This document shows positions 45,501 through 57,841 of a DNA stretch of 64,000 nucleotides, piece by piece. The stretch comes from Clytia hemisphaerica. Lineage: Eukaryota; Cnidaria; Hydrozoa; Leptothecata; Clytiidae. The stretch is taken from the NCBI GenBank assembly GCA_902728285.1, contig CACVBU010000064.1, positions 1,217,640-1,281,639 on the forward strand, read 5' to 3'. Under the pieces are notes generated by a model that saw only the letters and a program-made list of their open reading frames with translations, was not told the origin of the DNA and made no database searches. A program made the translations under genes and the position numbers. The first letter of the stretch is position 1. Every line of letters begins with the position of its first letter.

Positions 45501-48500
45501 ATTCAAGGGTAAGTGGAGAAATCCAGGGAGGGGAGGGCGCCGCAGATTTTTTTCCGTCAGCGGAAGCAGACCTGGATTAGCGGTGGCAGAACTGATTTAC
45601 CGGTCGAAGAACTGAATTAAAAACCGAAGACTTGATGCAGGGGTCGAATACCTTTTTTAACGGCCGAAAACCTGGAGAAAATGAATTGCGGAAACTTGTT
45701 ATAATCTTTTTTTATAAATTCAATCAAGAAATTCATATGATGTTTCCATGGGAAATAGTATTGAAAACAAATTAAGTTAATAGATTTTGAACTAAAAAGA
45801 ATGAAAATTAATGCCAATACTCGCCTAGAACTACCCATCTTTCATCTTCGATACCGCTGCACTAACCCACTGGACCATCGCAACTGATGCCTTGCAGAGT
45901 GGTTCAAGCTACTTTAACTAACCCTAACTTATCTATCAGGTATTCGGCCGGTGACTTGCTAAATCAGGTCTTCAGCCGTTAATTCAGGTCTTCGGCCGCT
46001 AATTCAGGTCTTCGGCCGCTAATTCAGGTCTTTGGCCGCTAATTCAGGTCTTCAGCCGCTAATTCAGGTCTTCGTCCGCTGACGGAAAAAAAATTTGCAG
46101 TGGCGCCCTCCCCTACCTCCGGGTAGACAGGTAGAGAAAAGGGAGCCTTCGAGTCGCCCTGCACTGCGGTCGGAAACTCACTAATTTTAAGATGTCACTG
46201 ATATAGCACCATAGACCTCACAACTGGAAACCTAGTTAAAAATTTTGAAAAATAACCAAATTAACACCCTTGTATATTTATTTTCAGAATAAATCAGCCT
46301 TACAATCACAAAACGGTGACATGAGGGTCGTCAAAATAGGATGTACGCAAAAATCGTCCAAATAATATATTTGATACCGCCCGCGAATACACAAAGAACA
46401 ATAGAAAAGACGCCATTGAAACAATAGACGTACACTTTTGCGTTGCTCCCGCTCCCCCCTTCACTGCGTAAGTCCTATATGGATGGCCTCATGTTTCAAA
46501 AGGAAGTTATCAATTGTTTTGGGAAAGCGAACCTTTGAATAATTTTTGTCTTGGTGATAAGCGCGAGTCGCCAGCATCTTCAAAATCTCGTTTAGAGATC
46601 AAATTCTTTGGTTCTTTGCCCGTCCGAAATGGTTTCTTGACTCTTTTCTTTGATTTCTCTTCGTTGTGGTCTAGCCATTGGTTGACATCGGTATCCTCAA
46701 GCTCCGGACATTCGCAAATGCAATGTTTAGAATTACTCTCATTTTGCGTTGCATGCGTTTTAAGGATGGATTTCGATTTTCCATTGGGAATAGGGAGAGA
46801 TTTAGAGAAGTTATCGTCAGTGTTAATGGTTGCTTTATTGGAAGGTTGGAACGTCGTTGTGTTTGAGAGTCTATCTTCAATTTGATGGGCCTTGATGGCT
46901 GGAACGAAGGACGAATCACGGTAGGAAGTGTGTGGTAACTAAGAGGGAAATTCAATATGATTCCTTTATACGATATTTTTTGAAACATCCTTTATATAAG
47001 AATTTTATGACGTAATCTTTTCTCGAAGAAAAAAGGATTGAAGCTAAAAAGTGCAATCACAGCGCGCGCAAGCGGAGACCGGCCTTCAATCTTATAAATT
47101 ATTATGATTAGACTTTGAAGTATTTCTAATTATTTCTTGTCTTTCAAAGTGCTTCACTGGGCCCTCCGAAAACCAGTCCTTTTATTCATCTTGGACCCCC
47201 TTAAAAATCCAATATCCTCAACAAACCCAATGCATAAAATTCTCAAAAGTAAAAAAATATACCTCATTACACAAATACTACTAGGTAAGTATTTAACGGC
47301 CTTGAAATTTGCACGATGTGAAATTAACACGAATTTTTCAGCTTTTTTAAGGAAACAGTGGCTGGTTTTAATTATGGGGGTTTTTTATTAACACGAAATT
47401 TTTCAATTCGTGTTAATAAAATGACGCATCATCGAAAATATACTTCAAATGCCTTTTAAAATCAAATTGTATTTATAGGGTACCTCTTGTTAAAGCTGAC
47501 ATTTGTATGTGAAAATTTTATTGATCAAGTCAATCCTTTCATACATCTTAACTAAAAACTTTGTTGATAACTGAAGCTTCTTTTCATTCATTTTATTAAA
47601 TTTATTTCAAACACGTTTTGGTCTCAACAGAGAACTGTCGTCAGTACAGTAAAAAATGTTTTTAAATGTTTAATTTTCTTACTGTACTAGGGGCGTTTAA
47701 CTGTTGAGAGCAAAACGTAGAAATGTAGAACAAGAAGCTTCAGCTATCAACAAAGAAAATTTTATTAATTAGTTTTGTAAATATTACCTGTTTACAGAGG
47801 TGAGAAAAAGTCGACTTCAGTGGTGAATAATCGTTCACTTCAATAACAGTTTTCGTTCGAAACGTCAACTCTGGATCTAAACCAACAGACTGCAAGAGAT
47901 GATGGAATTCTGTTAATATTTAAAGTCATTGCTGTAACTGGCTGGGCCAGAAAAAAGTGACTTTGAAAAGAATCTATCGTTCAACTTTGGATAAGAGATA
48001 TCTACAAGAAAATCTTAATACAAACACTTGACACTTAATACTACGAAGCTCCTGATCAGCAGTTTTAAAACCCCGCCTACCTTCGAACTAATCACACGCG
48101 ATTGCATCTCACGAAAGATGCTACAGATCCTAAGGGTTGGCCACCTACTAAAACACAAGGCAAAAGACATTTAAAATTATAAGCAATATACCTTTCCTTT
48201 GTTGAAATATTTCGTCCTTGTTAAAAGTACTTTTTGTTCAAGATGATCTTCTTTTGGAATGATTGATTCGGCAGGGAATAAAAATGGTTTCGCAGCTTCT
48301 TCGTATGTAGCTATAACATGCCCACCTAAAGGAAAAGAACAATTCTGGTGAATAATACGTTCTTTAAAAATGTAGCTAAAAAAACTTGTCACCAAAGTAT
48401 GCAAAATTTTAATATACAAAGTCTCTTCATAGATGGTTTTGGTAGAGTCCACAATTAATATCGTAGCAACTATCAAACACCCCTTTAGATACTTAATAGA

Positions 48501-51500
48501 TCTAAGAACCCCTACACGATTCAAGATTTATAGCCAAACCCCCTGTAGATTTAATGGGTACACCAATATGCTGATGCATGTAGCAATTGTCGTTTAGGAA
48601 TAAGTTGCTTGCCTTCATTTCCTTACAAATATCTTTCTGCGAGAAAGCCGGAGCATAGTTTGCACCCCCCCCTTTTTAATAGGGGAATGCCAAAATTTCT
48701 GGTTTAAAGTGAATATATACAATACCACCTAAACACAAAAGTGTATCGTGCTGATAAAAACACAGGCTATAATTGTTATGTTCTGAAATTTTTATCATGT
48801 GACTGTATAAATTGTTTATTACTTCCGTGGTGCACAGAGCGAGTTTACCACTCTGTGTTACTGTTAACTTTTACAATTAGTGAGGTCAGGTAGCATATAA
48901 AAACGTAAGAATACTTCAGATGGTGATTAAAGCATGAAATTTGGCACAGATGATCCTTGGAGGGTCTAAAACTTAATTTTAAACAATAACACTAAATTTT
49001 GCCACCTGGCCACCTGCCAGATGACGTCATCAGGTGGCTGGGCAAAAAATTATTTTTTTGAAAATATTCAAAATCTGATGGTTCCAGCGGAAAGAGCATG
49101 AAATGCTGATAAAAAAGAGGTATAAAACATGCCTTGAAAATCTTCCTATCAAAAGTTATGGAGGTTGAAAGTTTTTTGATGACGTCACCATAAGCCTTTC
49201 CAGGCAAAACTTAAAAACCTCGTAATTTTGGCACCAATTGACCAAATTTCATGTTTTATACATGAATTCATAACAAAATTCATTGTTTTTTCCGATTCCG
49301 ATGTTCAAATTGAATTAAAAGCTTTAAATCCTACAGAATACAAAAACTTAGATTTTGAGCTTTACAATACAAGGCAAATCAACGCAGCGTTTCTCCCTTC
49401 AGGAACACAGTGTACAACCAACTAATTTTTTTGGATGTTTTAAGCCTTCCTATGTTTTTTAGACCCAAGCATCAGATGGAACTTCAAATTTTGGCATGGA
49501 TTCATGTATAAAACACTAAATTTGGTCAACTAGTTCCGTTATTACGGGATTTTAGGTTTTGCCTGGAAAGGCTTACGATGACGTCATCACAAAACTTTAA
49601 ACCTTCATAACTTTTGATAGGAAGATTTTCAAGGCATGTTTTATACCTCGATTTTCATCAGCATTTCATGCTCTTTCCGCTGATACCATCAGATTTTAAA
49701 TATTTTCAAAAAAATAAATTTTTGCTAAGCCACCTGATGACGTCATCTGGCAGGTGGCCAGGTGGCAAAATTTGGTGTTACTGTTTAAAATTAAGTTTTA
49801 GAGGATTTTAAGGATCATCTGTGCCAAATTTCATGCTTTAATCACCATCTGAAGTATTTTTGTGCTAACAGACCTCACTAAATAGCCTAATTAGCAGCAT
49901 GTATACTAAACTTTACATTAATACAATAACCACTAACATCCACTAAATCAGATTTTATAATTTTCTTCTGAAGGCATGTCATAAAATCTTAAAATATATA
50001 AATCATTATAACCTTTGATACACTTAACCATATTTTGCCAGCTACTAGGTATCAAAAGAATGTTTTGGCAACGGTTTATCCTTTTCAAAAAATGATGACA
50101 TCATAAAAAAATAACCCAGGATCCCCTAGGATCCAATCAAAAGCATTGGTATTTTGGTACCCAAAGAAGTGGAGGGTACCCCCCGAAATTCCAGAACATT
50201 CAAGTCCCAGGCTATTGAAGGGAGAGTTTCTTTAGTGTAGACCCTCCCCTTAGGCCGAGGGGACAAGCTATGATTGCCAAGTCCTGGGAATGATAGACAT
50301 TAACTAGGATATAGATCAATACCAACCTCTTCTTCTACATCCTCTTCATCAAAGGATGCAGTATAGAGGGAAGATACCTTTCTCTTAAACAAGGTGTATA
50401 CTACCGTAAACTTGTATCCATTTTATTAGCTTTGGTTGAGTTTTTAATTTTACCATTTTGGTAGTTATTCCTTTAAAAACCCTTTCATCGTAAAATTTGT
50501 GTAGTCATTTAAAAAATACCTTTAAGTCGCTTTGATTCTTGTTTCAGTTCAATCAGTATGGAGTCATCTGTGGAAAATAATTATTGTGTCGATATTATAT
50601 TATGTCGAGGATTACAAATTATAAACAATGGATAAAATTTCAGCATTTTCCCACAATCAGGGGAGCCGATTAACACCAGATTGTTCAAGCGTGCGTCATA
50701 TGTAATGATAAGAAATGAAATAGATACTCCAAAATATGCCGAGACTACTAAAATCATGATTAGCATTACTAGACACATTTGACAAAGATTGCCTGAGACC
50801 CTGACCTGCTAGAAATTGGCTCCTTAAAATACATTTATTATCGAATCGATTGAGAAGAAACAGATAGCCAAACATTATAAGACAACATTAAAAGTAAACA
50901 ACAAATACCTTCTAAAATTTCCAAAACATGATCTGGAGTCTTTGCATTTGTAAAAATCTGAAAGTAAAAGATACCTTTTTTAAATATTATTGGCCAAAAA
51001 TGATACGGCTTTCAACAATCTAAAAATCACAATCACAGGTTATTGCAGGGGGGTACAGCTCCAGGGTACCAACTCATGGACGGGTGGTGGTGTTTAATTT
51101 TGGTTCTCAAAAAGTTAGTACCTGTTACTATACTTTGAGGTAAGAGATGACATATCTCTCATTTTAAGCTATACCTGGTACTGAATTTCGATTATTGGTA
51201 GTTTCTTCAGAAAAATGAAATTACAATTGGTTGATAAAAACTTATATTTTAGTTTTCTACTATTGAAAGAAAAATTGGTATAATATTGATTGAAATCTCT
51301 ATCACTTACCCTACAAAATTTGAATTTACAATTGAAGATCAATGGAAACGTTGGATAAACTGGATGTGATTGATGGATACGTCCAAACAGGTACAAAGTC
51401 AAGAAGACTGGATTTTTGTTCCGCAGATGTATTGTCCCAGGACACGCTACCTAAAAAAATAACGTATTTGTTGTTAAATATGTATGCTAGCTGGTTTTCT

Positions 51501-51915
51501 CAGTAGACTGTAAATGGAAGAAATCAATGAAATCAATCTAATTTTTAGAAATCCTCAGTAGATGAATTTCAAGTAAGACATTTCATGTGTCGCAAATGAT
51601 TTCTGAAAATGGTTCCGCTTCTTTTACATAACTTAATAAGGGAAGACATTTTTGCGAGAAGAAATTTTCGCGGAATTTAATTTCGCGAATTAAACCTCAT
51701 TAAACCTGAGGTTCTTCTAAATGCATGATGTGCGTGGTTTATGAAATTAAAAGTAAACATTTCAAAATTTCGAAAATAACACATATCCCTAAAATTACCA
51801 ATTTATGTTTCACTATCAAGATGCAACGGTCCCTTTTAAAAATAAAGATGTTCTCAAAAGGAGTACAGTTGGGTTCACAAACCTGCTCAATTTTGATGCG
51901 CACTGTGCACTTCAT
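36540..51915 (-). CDS. SPATA6: SPATA6-like protein, ten coding exons
   Basis: Minus-strand exons by splice signals: 51915-51883, 51450-51310, 50957-50909, 50567-50520, 48325-48192, 47889-47788, 46938-46533, 45265-44823, 39270-39155 and 36699-36540 (with stop). Their lengths sum to 1632, exactly 544 codons, and all phases agree. The start MKCTVRIKIEQ joins VACPGTIHLRNKNPVFLTLY and HPVYPTFPLIFN. This is the conserved SPATA6 N-terminus (cysteine-Pro-Gly, then FPL(I/V)F). Exons 3-6 give TPDHVLEIL, GHVIATYEEAAKPFLFP and GLDPELTFRTKTVIEV, matching the next conserved region. The C-terminal half is charged, Ser-rich and probably disordered. Vertebrate SPATA6 (near 490 residues) helps build the sperm head-tail junction; a sperm or ciliary role here is inferred. 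The donor of exon 7 (AAAG|GTTCGC) is weak; reading through it meets a stop at 46510. A noncoding exon (51944 upstream) is likely. Confidence 0.85.
37820..38450. repeat. Diverged copy of the intron-8 satellite family (intron 9)
   Basis: It shares strings such as ccgaaaatcgggctccgtca-type motifs, gcaaaaaatcagaaaaaact and the end aatgggctggtaacgaactg with the array at 42350-44560. It lies in the last intron of the SPATA6-like gene. Confidence 0.5.
41587..41825. mobile_element. MITE with TTCGCG-rich TIRs (intron 8)
   Basis: The left end taccttaagtggattaattt continues tcgcgtgg and matches the complement at the right end. The interior repeats aaatttcgcg. Related tracts occur at 51650-51710 and 54225-54345. 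Confidence 0.8.
42350..44560. repeat. Tandem array of about 450-bp units (intron 8)
   Basis: About four units share tttattgaaaattgaaacat, gtccaatgaaaatc, ccggcatatttccggcattt, tcggccggaaaaa, gaatacgcat and gcaaaaaatcagaaaaaact. The last unit ends in acggacgaacgg-type repeats and ctaccccaccggggtagg. No coding frame is conserved between units. Confidence 0.75.
44672..44800. mobile_element. MITE family A, copy 2 (intron 8)
   Basis: The TIR TACTCTTGGGTACCTAATAG at the left and its near-complement ending cccgagagta at 44800 match copy 1 at 11393. It sits 22 bp from the donor of exon 8 of the SPATA6-like gene. Confidence 0.85.
45372..46190 (+). mobile_element. tRNA-like SINE interrupted by another element (intron 7)
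   Basis: The head has a possible pol III B box (gtgggtacgatctcc, 45409-45423) followed by cagcctgttgcaggtc. The body reaches gtggagaaatccagggag at 45530. The tail resumes at 46103 with ggcgccctcccctacctcc, ctccgggtag and gagccttcgagtcgccct, matching the short SINE at 6728-6840. The pol III head assignment is tentative. Confidence 0.5.
45530..46113. mobile_element. TIR element with 20-bp subterminal repeats
   Basis: The ends ggggagggcgcc and ggcgccctcccc are inverted, and the arms continue through aaaatctgcggc/ccgtcagcgg-type pairs. The right arm has seven tandem copies of taattcaggtcttcggccgc (45960-46080); the left arm has degenerate inverted copies. A tRNA-like A-box string (tggtccagtgggttag, minus strand, about 45871) lies in the middle. 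No ORF. Confidence 0.65.
48877..49881. mobile_element. 1-kb non-autonomous transposon with about 390-bp TIRs (intron 4)
   Basis: The left end ttagtgaggtc pairs with gacctcactaa at the right. The arms share gatggtgattaaagcatgaa, gccacctggccacctgccag, atgacgtcat, agagcatgaaatgctgat and catgccttgaaaatcttcct as inverted copies. The centre is unique and has no convincing ORF. Confidence 0.85.
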
Positions 51916-52212
51916 TGTGAGAAAAACATCAACAGAAAAGTACCCTGAAAAGAAAGCATGAAAAATGTAGAGAATATCAAGTGGAGGACATGTCTAGAAT
52001 TCCCCCTTTCAAGCAGCAGTCCTTAGCTTACAATTGATACATGATCCTTTAATGAAATTTTAAAAACAGCCTACTGATTTTTGCAAAGGCTATTAGAAAA
52101 CAAACTAAGGTATATACTATTTGAACTGCACTTTATCAAAAAACCACACACATGTGCACGCCAGTCTAGACTTAAACTCCTATATCAGGATTAGAAACTA
52201 GGCTAGTCTTAC

Positions 52213-52720
52213 CTCTTTTATCTTTCCATTTACAAAAATATAATACTGACAACACATTGACAAGTTACAACTACAGTTACAACTTCTACTGATCCCCTCG
52301 GCGCTCCGGAAACTTACATATTTTTCCGGACCAGCTAAAAAAACACTATTTTCTCTCCGGAAAGTTCCAGAGCTATTCCGGTGTTTCCAGAGCAAGTGAT
52401 TTTTAACACATTCTAGAAAACCGTTAATCAATGAAATTAAATTTGTCACATTATATTCAAAAGCATCACTGGGCGAAATATCGAAACTACCATGATGATT
52501 TTAAAAAAAATGTGCGTGTGCAGTTAGTTTTCACACGTGATTAGCACTGGGATGGGAGCGCTATCGTAATTATTTCGCGGATATCTTGCTCTGTAACACC
52601 GGAAGTGCATTGGAACGTTTCAGAGTTCCGGTGCGCAGACCAATTGCCAAAAAGTGTGCTCCGGAACACAGGAAGTGCCGCAGAGCCGCAGCACTCCTTC
52701 GCGGACTGTTTATCAAATTT
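52213..52720 (-). promoter_or_regulatory. Likely promoter and noncoding first exon of the SPATA6-like gene
   Basis: Two ETS-type sites (accggaagtg at 52599, acaggaagtg at 52669) and an inverted ttccggtg (52626) cluster in a GC-richer patch. On the minus strand a strong donor (agag|gtaagactag) ends at 52213 and would splice to the acceptor at 51944, 29 bases before the ATG. The transcription start is not resolved. Confidence 0.4.
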
Positions 52721-54469
52721 CAACCAATGAGATTGCGGTATTTCATATGCCCCTTCTTTTTGACACCCTTGGCCTGATTGTGTTTTAATTGTAAAAGTAC
52801 TAAAATCTACTATAAAACAACGCTGGCTTTAGATCCTTCTCCTGGTCTGCACTAGCTGACAGGCCAACCGAAAGACTGATGCTCACACCAAATATTACAT
52901 TCAGTGAGATGTGTGGTGTGTACCAATTCAATACCGTGAAGTCAGGTAACTTGCATCAGTGGAGGGAAACTTGCATAGTCATCAAAAGACTGACCAACCA
53001 AAGCAACAAAATTTCAAAACAATTGAATTATGCAGCTCTGCTGGCAGCTCCGTTCTACCATTTTGTTTTTGATTTAACTTTGTATTTTAATGACCAGCCA
53101 GGCCATTCATTTGAGGGCTATGCATATGTTAGCCTCCACTGATGAAGCAAGTTACCCGACTTCACGGTACCAAACTGGTTTTTATCAGTCTGGGATAATC
53201 CCTCTATTGCGGTATACTGCTATTGCAGTATACTGCAATTGCGGTAGTCTTCATTTGTTGTTAGCCTACAAAGGCTTAAAACGGCTACATAGACCTTTTT
53301 GCCTTTCCACCCGCCATATTGAATTGCCGTGGTGAAATTACCTTAGAAAGTATGCAAAACATATGCAAAAAGAAAGTATTAATGTAAAACTTACATGCAT
53401 AATAATTGGCATTTATATTTTTAAGTGTAATCTTGTAGAAGAAAGATTAAATTTGCTTCTTTTGAAAACTAGAAATAATCTAATTCGCTCATCTCTTAGA
53501 ACAAGCACTTCAAAAAACCATAACATTAGACATAAACTCAAGTTGAAAAATTACCGGCGAAGGACAGAAATATTCCTTATTCGGTTGACGGTAAATTAGT
53601 CTCCTGGGAATAGAACCGTCAGACGATCAAATCAAAACATTGATTTGAACCCGCTGAATGTGTTTCGTCATAATTACTGCTTTCAGTTTGGGTGTTCTGA
53701 AAGTTTGATGTGTGGGTACTCTGTCTTGGTGAAATTCTTTAATGGCATGAAAACAGAATATGCAATATTTTAAGAACAAATTTCTAAAAGGCTTTTGTTG
53801 TTCTGTAAATAATTTATTTTGGATTAAGAAATTCCATCTTTTATTGTTCTAATGATTATAATATTCCTTTATAAGATGCTTTTTTGTTGTTTTACCGTGA
53901 GTGGTCCTAAATCTGACAGCCCTGCCTAAATCCGACGTGGTCTTTCAAAGATACAAACTAAAATAAATAAACCAGCTGCGCTGGAAGCTCCGGCTTTAGA
54001 GATTAAAAGATGTGAAAGATGAGCTTGTTGAGTTAGTTGTGTTCGAACGTTGCCCACAAACTACTAATCAGAACAGACAATAAATCTATTGCAGAGCGAG
54101 TATAAGAAATAATCTTAACGAATAAATATGCATTTTGGTTGTTGAAATACACATTATTAGTACTTCTTTGATGCCAGTAAACATTCAAAAAGTATTTGTT
54201 TGACAAATTTTCAGTTTTGTTTAGAAATATTTCGCGGATGAGGCCTTTCCAAATTTCTATTGAGACTTAATTTCGCGGATGACACCCACGATGACATCCG
54301 CGAAATCAGCGAAATTTAATCCCCGCGAAAGTTTATCCCATTAAGCCACGGGTTTTTAACTAAGCATTATTTTTTCTGCTGGGATAATACATGGAGAAGA
54401 GTAGGATGAACCAAATAAAATGGTACAATAGTGTGTATGTAATAAATAGTGTTATATTTGGAAAAAACC

Positions 54470-55260
54470 TGTTTCGGGTTTGAAAAATGTTCAAAAGGAA
54501 CGGTCGCCCCAGCCAATGAAATTACAACAAAGTCCAAAAAATATCATTTTCAGCTATAATACTGTGAAAATTTTGTCCAATCTTGTTCAAATTTACACAG
54601 GAATTGTGTTTTAGTATCCTTTACTGAATTCTCATTTGTAGTGATATGTTTGTAAAAAATCTGTGTCGGTTTGAAAAATCAAAAGGAATGGTCGCTAGCC
54701 GTGACAAAATTACGACAAAGTCCAAGACGATCATTTTCAGCCATAATACTGTGAAAATTTCTCCAATCTTGTTCAAATTTACACAGGAATTGTGTTTTAG
54801 TATCCTTTACTGAATTCTCATAGTGATATGTTTGTAAAAAATCTGTGTCGGGTTTGAAAAATCAAAAGGAACGGTCGCCAGCCGCGATGAAAGTCCAAAA
54901 ATGATAATTTTCAGCCATAACACTGTCTGACTGGGAAAATTTCTCCAATCTTGTTAAAATTTACACAGGAACTGTGTTTCAGTATCCTTTATTGAATTCT
55001 CATAGTGATATTTTTGTAAAAAATCTGTGTCGGGTTTGAAAAGAAAAAAAAGGAACGGTCGCCAGCCAATGATGAATACGACAATAACAGTGTCCAAAAC
55101 AGGATCATTTTCAGCCATACATAACACCACAAAAAATACTGTGTATCAATGGCTGTGTGTTTGAAAGTTTCATTGTCAAGTTTGAAAATCCAAAAGGAAC
55201 AACCACCAATTATATCATCATGAAAAATGACCAAAAGTCCAAAATAGATCATTTTTACAG
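54470..55260 (+). repeat. About 180-bp tandem repeat, four units
   Basis: Units share aaaatctgtgtcgggtttga, aaaggaacggtcgcc, cattttcagccata, ctccaatcttgttcaaattt and cacaggaattgtgttttag. The last unit is diverged. It lies at the centre of the fold-back element. Confidence 0.85.
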
Positions 55261-56412
55261 CATAAAATCATGAGAAACACACGTATTTGAATTCAGTATA
55301 CAGTCAGACGGTACAACGTACAACGCACCATCAAACTTCTCATAAATCATGTCCAAAACATCATGAATAAGGATGAAAATGATCACTTTTTCACTGAGAT
55401 TTGCCAGTATTTGCTACACAGTCAACTAGTCCACTTTCGATACTGTAGCCATCTTTTTCTAAATACTTTTCGGCCAATCAAATCACAGTATTATCGGAAT
55501 CAGTGATCCGTTTTTGTTAAATCGGAATAGATCATCGGATTAGATAAACAGACAAAAAATGTCTTAACCATTAAAGGCTCCTAGGCCGGAGCAAAAATAC
55601 CTTTTGCTGTGACGCAACGAAAATACCAAAGTGTCAACAAAACTGGGAAATTCGATACAGTAAACCAGTTGAACCAAATAATTAACAATAATTGCTTCTT
55701 ATACGAAACATAACTTTTTTTGCAATTTGTCAAACATCATAAATGATAATAAAAGGTAATTACATTCAGACTTTTACAATTCACACTTTTTAATTACATT
55801 ATTGACATTTTAACATTATAGCCATCTTGTTAGATGTTTTGAATTTGTTTTGAGAATTCTTGCAATAGTTTTTCGTTCAACTTGGAGAAGGAGTGTTTGT
55901 AAACATAGAATTTTTTTTCATAACCTTTATTTGGGGGGTCGGAATTAGGCAGGGCTGTCGGATAGGTAATCTTTCTGTAAACTTGCATATATGTTCAGAT
56001 ATGTTTTGCATATTTTCCAACTAAATCCAACCACGGCTTTTTCGTTCCTCTATTTTTGCATACAATTCAAGATGGCGGTTGGAAAGGCGAAAAGGTCTAT
56101 ATAGCATTGGTCGACAAATTATAAGAGTTTGTCTTTATTAAAGGAATCTGATCTACAGAGAAAAAATATTTTGCCTGTGCGTTAAAAAAGTGCCTGTTTT
56201 CTCCTTGAATCTCGAATTCTGTTTTTTGAATAAATATGCAATACACCGTTTAACAGTTTCGTCATCTCCACCGTAGAGGCGGTAGGTAAAAATGCTCACT
56301 TTAGTACTGTGGAAGGTTAGAGAAATGTAAACATTACCATTTTTTTCTTTCATTTAAATAGAATGTTTTTGATGTTTGAACATGATATTAATGACAATTT
56401 TATGTATCTCTC

Positions 56413-56938
56413 TAGCCTGGATATCCAAGCTCAAAATTTTAGAAAAAACAAAATTTACCTCAACATACAAAGTTCTAAAATTATAGAGCTTGGTCTCCCT
56501 AGAGAATGAAAGTGAAAACCATGTTTCCTAGCAAACCCAGGGCAGCAAAACAAAAATTAATAAAAAGCAGTCTTACAAGATCTAAAACTATTTAAAACAT
56601 CCAAAGATTACACCAAAGTCCATAAAAAAGTTTGCATGCATTATCATGACCAACCATGTTTTCTTGGAAAATGAACTTGTTTTCTTCTTTTTCATGTTTT
56701 CATGTAACAGAAAGCCCTATCTTCACTAGCAACTGGAGGACTATCCTATTTTTGCTTTAGAATTGCTCAACGCCGTGTAGATTGGCCCTTGCGGTTTTAG
56801 CGAAGTGAGCGCAAGCAAGCGGACTGCATTCTCTTAAAGAGAATGCAAATCGCTCTAGGGAGACCAGGCTGTAAACCAGAACATAAAATATTAAAAACTA
56901 GACTGTGAAATAGTTTACAGCCTGGATATCCAGGCTAG
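56413..56938 (+). mobile_element. Dispersed repeat, copy 2, with short TIRs
   Basis: It is bounded by tagcctggatatcca at the left and tggatatccaggcta at the right. The body matches 14896-15325. No ORF. The tip sequence gtgaaatagtttacagcct recurs at 18649. Confidence 0.75.
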
Positions 56939-57124
56939 TATCTCTCCTGAAAATTTCACAAAAATTCATCTAGAGGAAAAGAAGTTTTGATTAAAAGGAT
57001 TACCTACAGTACCATTTCTCTGCTGGTTTTTCTTATGAGAACTGGATGTTTACCTACCATTTTTACGGGGGAGAGTGAAGTTTTTTCCGTGGTTGCCAAA
57101 ATCAAAACAAAACAATGGAAAATA

Positions 57125-57312
57125 GACCTGTTCTCAAAGAGGCCACCCTGTTGAATTTAATTATGTAGTCTAGCAAAAAAAACAATGATAAAACCATGCA
57201 TAATTATTACAATGCATGATACAGTAATTATGCATGGCTTTATGATTGTTTTTATATATGGCTGGTCCACATAATTATTCAACAGGACGTCCTCTTTGAA
57301 AAAAGGTCTATT
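57125..57312. mobile_element. About 190-bp palindromic MITE
   Basis: The arms agacctgttctcaaagaggc and the near-complement ending in tttgaaaaaaggtct pair through ctgttgaat and ccatgcataatta to a centre at about 57215. Confidence 0.75.
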
Positions 57313-57841
57313 ATATTGTTCATACAATAAGCGTGCGCAGTCGACACTGTTAAATGGTGTATATTGCAGTATATGAAAAAATGTGAAAGTGACCTTTATA
57401 CCGCAATTGCAGTATACTGCAATTAAGGGATATCCCTGACGACACTGTTTTGGAGCAGGCAGGCAGCAGGGTGAGCGATAGCTGGGAGACCCGACTTCTC
57501 TGTCTATGTGGTTTCAAAAAAATATCAAGTATAGACAGTAGTAGCCGGGAATTATACAAGATGCAAGAATTAATCGCAGAATTTGATTGGCTAATATCTT
57601 ATTGTTATGATTTGATAAACAAAAGTATGACGTCAAACAGCTCTATTGTTTCAAGAAGTGGCGCGAGCTTTTGAATTGTTTTGAAAAAATAACGGTTTTT
57701 TCTTTTGTTATTTTGTCAATAATTCCATACTCTGTATTTCAGTGAAGTTGTTGGGATTTTAACAGGATAGAAATATTTTTGTAACAGAGTATGGTCTCCA
57801 GACTAGGTGAGCGAGAGACTGAGAGATTAAGAGATTCTTAA

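Larger units (their letters stand above)
53190..57438. mobile_element. Large fold-back element with nested insertions
   Basis: Four blocks occur in mirror order. The tips are 53190-53245 and 57370-57438 (gcagtatactgcaattgcgg). Then come 53285-53335 and 56050-56107 (agaccttttTgcctttcca, with one base change), 53347-53370 and 55988-56020 (tatgcaaaacatat), and 53920-53940 and 55935-55960 (acagccctgcctaa). Extra DNA in the right arm is the repeat at 56413-56938 and the palindrome at 57125-57312. No gene is recognised inside. Confidence 0.65.

Noticed and set aside
45840-45895. tRNA gene on the minus strand
   Set aside because: An A-box-like string is present, but no complete cloverleaf or good B box follows; at most a SINE relic.
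46514-46988. ORFs on both strands (123 aa and 105 aa)
   Set aside because: They are shadows of SPATA6-like exon 7, whose frame fits the acceptor at 46939 and the phase of exon 8.
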